A stretch of DNA of 64,000 bases from Heliocidaris tuberculata. Lineage: Eukaryota > Echinodermata > Echinoidea > Camarodonta > Echinometridae. The notes below the pieces were generated by a model. It did no database searches. It was not told the DNA's origin and saw only the letters and a list, made by a program, of their open reading frames with translations. The translations under genes and the position numbers were made by a program. Each line of letters opens with the position of its first letter. Within the stretch, counting starts at the first letter, position 1. Location of the stretch: contig CM046846.1 in the NCBI GenBank assembly GCA_025618425.1, positions 2,278,642 to 2,342,641 of the forward strand. Reading direction: 5' to 3'. Below are positions 56,235 to 64,000 of this stretch, piece by piece.

Positions 56235-56531
56235 GTAAGAAATTTCAAATCACTTAATCTTGTGATTCAGTTCATGGGAGAGCTACCCATCGCTTCTGAT
56301 CAGAAAGTAATCTCATGTATATTATTCTATACAAAATCATGTTTACGAGTATCTATACCTCGTTTTGGGCCTTTTCTCTATTTGCTTGTAATGTCTTGTT
56401 TGTAACATAATCTTGAATATGATAATATTACATCAAACATGACTTTATTCTGATATTGATTACGGGCTACAAGTTTGTTAAGAAATTTTGCCATTTGCAA
56501 GGAATGGATGATAATTAGTCTATTTTTACAG

Positions 56532-56714
56532 TTGGAACATGCACCGTACCTGCCCTAGGACCGCAAGTATCTTCTCCATGTTCATCTGGTGAATCAGTCG
56601 ACTACAATCAACAATGCACCTTCTCTTGTCCAACTGGTTATGATCGTGTAGGACCATCCTCTGTTACCTGCACAAGCTCAGGGACATTCTCGGCATCATT
56701 TCCTTCTTGTCAAA
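56532..56714 (+). CDS. CCP exon B12, unit 1
   Basis: 183 bp, phase 1-1, acceptor TTTTTACAG|TTGGAAC and donor CAAA|GTAAGT. It encodes VGTCTVPALGPQVSSPCSSG, ESVDYNQQCTFSCPTGYDRV and GPSSVTCTSSGTFSASFPSC. It is distinguished from other B exons by VGTC and SSPC. Confidence 0.9.
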
Positions 56715-56842
56715 GTAAGTGTTGTCGAAACACTAATGGAAGTGAAGTCGTTTAACAGCATTTTCCCGAAATTTTGATTCCATATGAAATTATTTTTTCG
56801 AATAAAACGACTTGAGGCATCAAGGAAATTACGGCTCTAGCC

Positions 56843-57045
56843 TACTGGACCGATGGCCCGCTAGACCAACATCAAACGAAACCGACTGCCTGCGAGACCA
56901 ATATCCAACGAGAAAGATACACCACTATACCTAAAGCCCATTATGCCGTGAAAGTCCGTCTCGTGGCCCATATGACAACTTTTATGAAGATCAAATAGAC
57001 CGACATTGTCGGTCTATTGAGCTGTCAGTCAACTGACTTGTCCGG
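56843..57045. mobile_element. GTCGGTCT-family repeat before A2, unit 1 (also in units 2-4)
   Basis: A longer form than before A1, with extra GACCAACATC and GAGACCAATATCC units, then AGACCGACATTGTCGGTCTA. Equivalent copies lie at 58882-59084, 60921-61123 and 62960-63160. It ends shortly before the A2 acceptor. Confidence 0.75.
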
Positions 57046-57089
57046 GTTGTGCCATCTGTAACTGCAATTCTTGAAATCCCTTTTTGCAG

Positions 57090-57275
57090 TTGTAACCTGT
57101 GACGTGCCAGTCCTCACTACAGAGCTTCAGATATCTGGATGTACATCGGGTGAATCAGTAAATTACGGTACCACGTGTCTGCATACCTGTACCCATGGCT
57201 ACAATTTGATTGGACAAGATACAGTGACGTGTAATGAAGATGGAATGTTCTCATCTAATGCTCCTAGATGTGAAG
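57090..57275 (+). CDS. CCP exon A2, unit 1
   Basis: Type A, 186 bp, phase 1-1, acceptor CTTTTTGCAG|TTGTAAC, donor GAAG|GTATAA (a weaker donor than A1). It encodes VVTCDVPVLTTELQISGCTS, GESVNYGTTCLHTCTHGYNL and IGQDTVTCNEDGMFSSNAPR, then C. Confidence 0.9.
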
Positions 57276-57590
57276 GTATAAAGCTTTGGATTATTGTAGT
57301 AATAATGTAAACATTATTGTAATAATTCTAGTACCATTATTAGGCCGTGTCTATAAAACTGGCAAAAATCGATAAATTGCTAGCCAACAAAAGCAAAGCA
57401 AACAAGTTTGTAACTGCAGTTCCTGAAACCCATTTGCGGTTGTACACGATCTTGTTTAGAATTTCTTATCTGCAATCGGGTAATACATGTAATATAAAAC
57501 ACAATTAACTAAAAACTTAAGGTAGCTCCGTACATGCTTTCGAACATAATAATTTTCTTACGAACTGATGATTGATTCATCTTCCTACAG

Positions 57591-57773
57591 TTGTAAAATG
57601 CACGGTCCCTACTTTGCAACCACAAGTATCTTCGTCATGTACACCTGGTGGATCAGTAAATTACAATCAGCAATGTACATTCTCTTGTCCAACTGGTTTT
57701 GACTTGATGGGACCATCATCTGTTACCTGCTCCAGCTTAGGGACATTCTCGGCATTGTTTCCTCTTTGTCAAA
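57591..57773 (+). CDS. CCP exon B13, unit 1
   Basis: 183 bp, phase 1-1, acceptor CTTCCTACAG|TTGTAAA, donor CAAA|GTAAGT. It encodes VVKCTVPTLQPQVSSSCTPG, GSVNYNQQCTFSCPTGFDLM and GPSSVTCSSLGTFSALFPLC. Confidence 0.9.
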
Positions 57774-58087
57774 GTAAGTATAGCAGAATCAACATTGGAA
57801 ATCAAATCGATCAATTTAATTTTCCAAAGCTTTATTCCTTAAGAAATTTATTTCTGATAAAACAACTTGTGCAGTAAAGTAAAGTTTTATCGGCACTAGC
57901 TTACAAGACCTATGGCCCACTCTACCGACAGCCAAAGAGACCAAGAATGTCGGTCTCGTGGCCCTTCTGACAAAAATTTCCTGAGGGTCTAATAGACCGA
58001 CATTTCTGCCCAGTCGGCTGTCGGTCTACTGACTTGTCCGGGTTGTGCCATCTGTAACTGCAATTCTTAAAATCCCTTCTTTGACAG

Positions 58088-58273
58088 TTGTCACCTGTGA
58101 CGTGCCAGTCCTCACCACAGAACTTCAAATATCTAGATGTACAGCGGGAGGATCAGTAAATTACGGTACCACGTGTCAGTATACCTGTTCCCTTGGCTAC
58201 AACCTTATTGGACAAGAAATGTTGACGTGTAATGAAGATGGAATGTTCTCATCCAATACTCCTAGGTGTGATG
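58088..58273 (+). CDS. CCP exon A1, unit 2
   Basis: Identical in protein to A1 of unit 1, with the same splice sites, 2,039 bp downstream. Confidence 0.9.
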
Positions 58274-58570
58274 GTAAGAAATTTCAAATCACTTAATCTT
58301 GTGATTCAGTTCATGGGAGAGCTACCCATCGCTTCTGATCAGAAAGTAATCTCATGTATATTATTCTATACAAAATCATGTTTACGAGTATCTATACCTC
58401 GTTTTGGGCCTTTTCTCTATTTGCTTGTAATGTCTTGTTTGTAACATAATCTTGAATATGATAATATTACATCAAACATGACTTTATTCTGATAATGATT
58501 ACGGGCTACAAGTTTGTTAAGAAATTTTGCCATTTGCAAGGAATGGATGATAATTAGTCTATTTTTACAG

Positions 58571-58753
58571 TTGGAACATGCACCGTACCTGCCCTAGGAC
58601 CGCAAGTATCTTCTCCATGTTCATCTGGTGAATCAGTCGACTACAATCAACAATGCACCTTCTCTTGTCCAACTGGTTATGATCGTGTAGGACCATCCTC
58701 TGTTACCTGCACAAGCTCAGGGACATTCTCGGCATCATTTCCTTCTTGTCAAA
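58571..58753 (+). CDS. CCP exon B12, unit 2
   Basis: Identical in protein to B12 of unit 1. The intron just upstream has one marker difference (GATAATGATTACGGG). Confidence 0.9.
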
Positions 58754-59128
58754 GTAAGTGTTGTCGAAACACTAATGGAAGTGAAGTCGTTTAACAGCAT
58801 TTTCCCGAAATTTTGATTCCATATGAAATTATTTTTTCGAATAAAACGACTTGAGGCATCAAGGAAATTACGGCTCTAGCCTACTGGACCGATGGCCCGC
58901 TAGACCAACATCAAACGAAACCGACTGCCTGCGAGACCAATATCCAACGAGAAAGATACACCACTATACCTAAAGCCCATTATGCCGTGAAAGTCCGTCT
59001 CGTGGCCCATATGACAACTTTTATGAAGATCAAATAGACCGACATTGTCGGTCTATTGAGCTGTCAGTCAACTGACTTGTCCGGGTTGTGCCATCTGTAA
59101 CTGCAATTCTTGAAATCCCTTTTTGCAG

Positions 59129-59314
59129 TTGTAACCTGTGACGTGCCAGTCCTCACTACAGAGCTTCAGATATCTGGATGTACATCGGGTGAATCAGTAA
59201 ATTACGGTACCACGTGTCTGCATACCTGTACCCATGGCTACAATTTGATTGGACAAGATACAGTGACGTGTAATGAAGATGGAATGTTCTCATCTAATGC
59301 TCCTAGATGTGAAG
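59129..59314 (+). CDS. CCP exon A2, unit 2
   Basis: Identical in protein to A2 of unit 1, with the same GTATAA donor. Confidence 0.9.
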
Positions 59315-59629
59315 GTATAAAGCTTTGGATTATTGTAGTAATAATGTAAACATTATTGTAATAATTCTAGTACCATTATTAGGCCGTGTCTATAAAACTG
59401 GCAAAAATCGATAAATTGCTAGCCAACAAAAGCAAAGCAAACAAGTTTGTAACTGCAGTTCCTGAAACCCATTTGCGGTTGTACACGATCTTGTTTAGAA
59501 TTTCTTATCTGCAATCGGGTAATACATGTAATATAAAACACAATTTACTAAAAACTTAAAGTAGCTCCGTACATGCTTTCGAACATAATAATTTTCTTAC
59601 GAACTGATGATTGATTCATCTTCCTACAG

Positions 59630-59812
59630 TTGTAAAATGCACGGTCCCTACTTTGCAACCACAAGTATCTTCGTCATGTACACCTGGTGGATCAGTAAAT
59701 TACAATCAGCAATGTACATTCTCTTGTCCAACTGGTTTTGACTTGATGGGACCATCATCTGTTACCTGCTCCAGCTTAGGGACATTCTCGGCATTGTTTC
59801 CTCTTTGTCAAA
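59630..59812 (+). CDS. CCP exon B13, unit 2
   Basis: Identical in protein to B13 of unit 1. The upstream intron reads AATTTACTAAAAACTTAAAG where unit 1 has AATTAACTAAAAACTTAAGG. Confidence 0.9.
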
Positions 59813-60126
59813 GTAAGTATAGCAGAATCAACATTGGAAATCAAATCGATCAATTTAATTTTCCAAAGCTTTATTCCTTAAGAAATTTATTTCTGATAAA
59901 ACAACTTGTGCAGTAAAGTAAAGTTTTATCGGCACTAGCTTACAAAACCGATGGCCCACTCTACCGAAAGCCAAAGAGACCAAGAATGTCGGTCTCGTGG
60001 CCCTTCTGACAAAAATTTCCTGAGGGTCTAATAGACCGACATTTCTGCCCAGTCGGCTGTCGGTCTACTGACTTGTCCGGGTTGTGCCATCTGTAACTGC
60101 AATTCTTAAAATCCCTTCTTTGACAG

Positions 60127-60312
60127 TTGTCACCTGTGACGTGCCAGTCCTCACCACAGAACTTCAAATATCTAGATGTACAGCGGGAGGATCAGTAAAT
60201 TACGGTACCACGTGTCAGTATACCTGTTCCCTTGGCTACAACCTTATTGGACAAGAAATGTTGACGTGTAATGAAGATGGAATGTTCTCATCCAATACTC
60301 CTAGGTGTGATG
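60127..60312 (+). CDS. CCP exon A1, unit 3
   Basis: Identical in protein to A1 of units 1 and 2. The preceding repeat carries ACCGAAAGCC as a unit-specific variant. Confidence 0.9.
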
Positions 60313-60609
60313 GTAAGAAATTTCAAATCACTTAATCTTGTGATTCAGTTCATGGGAGAGCTACCCATCGCTTCTGATCAGAAAGTAATCTCATGTATAT
60401 TATTCTACACAAAATCATGTTTACGAGTATCTATACCTCGTTTTGGGCCTTTTCTATATTTGCTTGTAATGTCTTGTTTGTAACATAATCTTGAATATGA
60501 TAATATTACATCAAACATGACTTTATTCTGATATTGATTACGGGCTACAAGTTTGTTAAGAAATTTTGCCATTTGCAAGGAATGGATGATAATTAGTCTA
60601 TTTTTACAG

Positions 60610-60792
60610 TTGGAACATGCACCGTACCTGCCCTAGGACCGCAAGTATCTTCTCCATGTTCATCTGGTGAATCAGTCGACTATAATCAACAATGCACCTT
60701 CTCTTGTCCAACTGGTTATGATCGTGTAGGACCATCCTCTGTTACCTGCACAAGCTCAGGGACATTCTCGGCATCATTTCCTTCTTGTCAAA
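60610..60792 (+). CDS. CCP exon B12, unit 3
   Basis: Same protein as unit 1 with one silent change (GACTATAAT for GACTACAAT). A further unit-specific change follows in the intron (CACTAATTGAAGTG). Confidence 0.9.
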
Positions 60793-61167
60793 GTAAGTGT
60801 TGTCGAAACACTAATTGAAGTGAAGTCGTTTAACAGCATTTTCCCGAAATTTTGATTCCATATGAAATTATTTTTTCGAATAAAACGACTTGAGGCATCA
60901 AGGAAATTACGGCTCTAGCCTACTGGACCGATGGCCCGCTAGACCAACATCAAACGAAACCGACTGCCTGCGAGACCAATATCCAACGAGAAAGATACAC
61001 CACTATACCTAAAGCCCATTATGCCGTGAAAGTCCGTCTCGTGGCCCATATGACAACTTTTATGAAGATCAAATAGACCGACATTGTCGGTCTATTGAGC
61101 TGTCAGTCAACTGACTTGTCCGGGTTGTGCCATCTGTAACTGCAATTCTTGAAATCCCTTTTTGCAG

Positions 61168-61353
61168 TTGTAACCTGTGACGTGCCAGTCCTCACTACAG
61201 AGCTTCAGATATCTGGATGTACATCGGGTGAATCAGTAAATTACGGTACCACGTGTCTGCATACCTGTACCCATGGCTACAATTTGATTGGACAAGATAC
61301 AGTGACGTGTAATGAAGATGGAATGTTCTCATCTAATGCTCCTAGATGTGAAG
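61168..61353 (+). CDS. CCP exon A2, unit 3
   Basis: Identical in protein to A2 of units 1 and 2. Confidence 0.9.
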
Positions 61354-61668
61354 GTATAAAGCTTTGGATTATTGTAGTAATAATGTAAACATTATTGTAA
61401 TAATTCTAGTACCATTATTAGGCCGTGTCTATAAAACTGGCAAAAATCGATAAATTGCTAGCCAACAAAAGCAAAGCAAACAAGTTTGTAACTGCAGTTC
61501 CTGAAACCCATTTGCGGTTGTACACGATCTTGTTTAGAATTTCTTATCTGCAATCGGGTAATACATGTAATATAAAACACAATTAACTAAAAACTTAAGG
61601 TAGCTCCGTACATGCTTTCGAACATAATAATTTTCTTACGAACTGATGATTGATTCATCTTCCTACAG

Positions 61669-61851
61669 TTGTAAAATGCACGGTCCCTACTTTGCAACCA
61701 CAAGTATCTTCGTCATGTACACCTGGTGGATCAGTAAATTACAATCAGCAATGTACATTCTCTTGTCCAACTGGTTTTGACTTGATGGGACCATCATCTG
61801 TTACCTGCTCCAGCTTAGGGACATTCTCGGCATTGTTTCCTCTTTGTCAAA
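61669..61851 (+). CDS. CCP exon B13, unit 3
   Basis: Identical in protein to B13 of units 1 and 2. Confidence 0.9.
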
Positions 61852-62165
61852 GTAAGTATAGCAGAATCAACATTGGAAATCAAATCGATCAATTTAATTT
61901 TCCAAAGCTTTATTCCTTAAGAAATTTATTTCTGATAAAACAACTTGTGCAGTAAAGTAAAGTTTTATCGGCACTAGCTTACAAGACCGATGGCCCACTC
62001 TACCGACAGCCAAAGAGACCAAGAATGTCGGTCTCGTGGCCCTTCTGACAAAAATTTCCTGAGGGTCTAATAGACCGACATTTCTGCCCAGTCGGCTGTC
62101 GGTCTACTGACTTGTCCGGGTTGTGCCATCTGTAACTGCAATTCTTAAAATCCCTTCTTTGACAG

Positions 62166-62351
62166 TTGTCACCTGTGACGTGCCAGTCCTCACCACAGAA
62201 CTTCAAATATCTAGATGTACAGCGGGAGGATCAGTAAATTACGGTACCACGTGTCAGTATACCTGTTCCCTTGGCTACAACCTTATTGGACAAGAAATGT
62301 TGACGTGTAATGAAGATGGAATGTTCTCATCCAATACTCCTAGGTGTGATG
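62166..62351 (+). CDS. CCP exon A1, unit 4
   Basis: Still identical in protein to units 1-3. The near-identity of the tandem repeat ends shortly after this exon, at about 62500. Confidence 0.9.
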
Positions 62352-62649
62352 GTAAGAAATTTCAAATCACTTAATCTTGTGATTCAGTTCATGGGAGAGC
62401 TACCCATCGCTTCTGATCAGAAAGTAATCTCATGTATATTATTCTATACAAAATCATGTTTACGAGTATCTATACCTCGTTTTGGGCCTTTTCTCTATTT
62501 GCTTGTTATGTCTTGTTTGTAACATATATCTTGAATATGAAATATTACATCAAACATGACTTTATTCTGATACTGATTACGGGCTACAGGTGTGTTAAGA
62601 AATTTTGCCATTTGCAAGGAATGGATGATAATTAGTCTATTCTTTCCAG

Positions 62650-62832
62650 TTGGGACATGCATCGTACCTGCCCTAGGACCGCAAGTATCTTCTCCATGTT
62701 CATCTGGTAAATCAGTCGACTACAATCAACAATGCACCTTCTCTTGTCCAACTGGTTATGATCGTGTAGGACCATCCTCTGTTACCTGCACAAGCTCAGG
62801 GACATTCTCGGCATCGTTTCCTTCTTGTCAAA
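62650..62832 (+). CDS. CCP exon B12, unit 4
   Basis: 183 bp, phase 1-1, acceptor TTCTTTCCAG|TTGGGAC. Changes from units 1-3 are VGTCIVPAL (Thr to Ile) and SSGKSVDY (Glu to Lys). One base out of register with the 2,039-bp period because of an intronic indel. Confidence 0.9.
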
Positions 62833-63208
62833 GTAAGTGTTGTCGAAACACTAATGGAAGTGAAGTCGTTTAATAGCATTTTCCCCCAATTTTGATTTCG
62901 TATTTAATTATTTTTTCGAATAAAACGACTTGAGGTATCAAGGAAATTACGGCACTAGCCCACAGGACCGATGGACAGCGAGGCCGACATCAAACAATAC
63001 CGACAGCCGGTGAGACCGATATCCCACAAGATAGAGAGCCCACTATACCTAGAGCCCGTTATGTCGTGAATGTCAGTCCCGTGGCCCTTATGACAACTTT
63101 TTTTAAGGGTCAAATAGACCGACATTGTCGGTCTATGGAGCTGTCACTCTTCTGAGATGTCCATGTTTTGCCATCTGTAACTGCAATTCTTGAAATCTCT
63201 TTTTGCAG

Positions 63209-63394
63209 TTGTAACTTGTGACGTGCCAGTCCTCACTACAGAGCTTCAGATATCTGGATGTACAGCGGGAGGGTCAGTAGATTACGGTACCACGTGTCAG
63301 TATACCTGTACCTTTGGCTACAACCTGATTGGACAAGATACAGTGACGTGTAATGAAGATGGCCTGTTCTCATCTCATGCTCCTAGATGTGATG
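63209..63394 (+). CDS. CCP exon A2, unit 4
   Basis: 186 bp, phase 1-1, donor GATG|GTATGA. It encodes VVTCDVPVLTTELQISGCTA, GGSVDYGTTCQYTCTFGYNL and IGQDTVTCNEDGLFSSHAPR, then C. It is clearly diverged from A2 of units 1-3 and closer to the relic at 25120. Confidence 0.9.
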
Positions 63395-63693
63395 GTATGA
63401 AGCTTAACAAAAGTTTTATTACATAAATGGTAATAAACGTTGTGGACCATTAGGTCTTTTCTTTAAACGAGCAAAAGTCCAGGGATTGTCAGCCATCAAA
63501 ACTAAAAGCAAAGCAAAAATTTGTATCTGCAGTTCTTCAAATCCTTTTTCATTTTTTAGATGATCTATTCTTCAATTTCTAGCCGTTATCTGGTAAAAGT
63601 ATGAAACACAATTTATGAAAAATTTAAGGCCGCTCTGTACATGCTTTCGAACGTAATAATTTTCTTACAAAATTATGATTATTCTTTCTACAG

Positions 63694-63876
63694 TTGTAAA
63701 ATGTATCGTACCTACCTTACAACCGCAAGTGTCATCTTCGTGTTCATCTGGTGGATCAGTGAACTACAATCAGCAATGCACCTTCTCTTGTCCAACTGGT
63801 TATGACCTTGTGGGACTGTCATCTGTTACCTGCACAAGCTCAGGAACATTTTTGACATCGTTTCCTTTTTGTCAGA
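63694..63876 (+). CDS. CCP exon B13, unit 4 (last exon in the window)
   Basis: 183 bp, phase 1-1, acceptor TTTCTACAG|TTGTAAA, donor CAGA|GTAAGT. It encodes VVKCIVPTLQPQVSSSCSSG, GSVNYNQQCTFSCPTGYDLV and GLSSVTCTSSGTFLTSFPFC. The open donor and phase 1 end show that the gene continues past 64 kb. Confidence 0.9.
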
Positions 63877-64000
63877 GTAAGTGTTGTCAACCAATACATT
63901 TTCCGAAAGGCTTCATTCCGTTAGAAATATTTCGGGATTAAACGATTTGAGCAGTTAAAGAACGTTGTTATCTTTGTAATTTAAATTATTGATAATCCAT

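Larger units (their letters stand above)
5998..63876 (+). other. Gene model: EMI-like, EGF and multi-CCP secreted protein (continues past the right edge)
   Basis: This entry groups the plus-strand exons listed separately. From the second EGF exon onward every exon is phase 1-1, and all use GT-AG sites. The order is signal peptide, EMI-like cysteine module, 2 EGF exons, then 28 intact CCP exons. Junctions join sensibly: GTTG|AT gives CVDQNEC at the start of the EGF, CAGA|TT gives Gln-Ile-Val between B-type CCPs, and GATG|TT gives Asp-Val after A-type CCPs. No transmembrane or stop exon is seen, so the 3' end lies beyond 64 kb. A single gene is inferred. The 10-kb gap between EGF 2 and the first CCP, and the 9-kb foldback at 31-40 kb, could separate two genes. 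No known gene name can be assigned. Confidence 0.55.
55756..63900. repeat. Tandem array: four 2,039-bp units carrying A1-B12-A2-B13 CCP exons
   Basis: The type A1 exon starts at 56049, 58088, 60127 and 62166, exactly 2,039 bp apart, and every other exon keeps the same offset in units 1-3. Units 1-3 differ by only scattered single bases (for example GATATTGATT or GATAATGATT; ACCGACAGCC or ACCGAAAGCC). Unit 4 keeps the layout but has many substitutions and indels from about 62500 onward. Confidence 0.95.

Noticed and set aside
57922..58128. Repeated 68-codon minus-strand frame beginning MKFCGEDWHV
   Set aside because: It is the antisense of the A1 exon start plus the GTCGGTCT repeat. It recurs only because the unit is duplicated.

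Overview
This is eukaryotic genomic DNA from an animal, most likely a marine invertebrate deuterostome. A sea urchin or another echinoderm fits best, but this is inferred from style (AT-rich introns, short phase 1-1 extracellular-module exons, very dense MITE and foldback elements), not proven. There are no operons and no long open reading frames. Coding sequence is a string of 60-190 bp plus-strand exons scattered through introns full of transposons.

The unifying object is one long plus-strand gene, or tight cluster, that runs off the right edge. It appears to begin near 6.0 kb with a signal-peptide exon (5998-6095), then two small exons of an EMI-like cysteine-rich module (7433-7492 and about 10177-10238), then two nearly identical calcium-binding EGF exons (13414-13584, 14540-14710). 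From 25 kb onward there are 28 intact CCP/Sushi exons plus at least five broken ones. All CCP exons are phase 1-1 and exactly 183 bp (type B) or 186 bp (type A), so any number can be added or skipped without breaking frame. The CCPs have six cysteines, like selectin CCPs, and carry Phe where most CCPs have Trp. The expected product is a secreted or surface adhesion or immune-type protein made of EMI-like, EGF and many CCP modules.

Layout: 0-6 kb holds repeats, a tRNA-like SINE head and a LINE tail. 6-15 kb holds the N-terminal exons. 15-25 kb is a transposon graveyard with a GC-rich palindrome cluster, hAT-like elements with 8-bp target duplications, a 7 x 147-bp satellite and a palindromic Tc1-like element. 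25-27 kb holds one good and several broken CCP exons. 27.6-30.5 kb is an antisense non-LTR retrotransposon with a clear target-site duplication. 31.5-40.5 kb is a 9-kb nested foldback structure. 40.7-55.3 kb is a tandem array of type B CCP units of mostly about 1.7 kb, seven of which carry the same DNA transposon in the same intron site. 55.7-64 kb is four tandem units of 2,039 bp, each carrying A-B-A-B CCP exons; the first three are almost identical and the fourth is diverged.

The array is clearly young and active. Shared insertions, empty sites in paralogous units and a higher-order trimer duplication allow its history to be partly reconstructed from the sequence.
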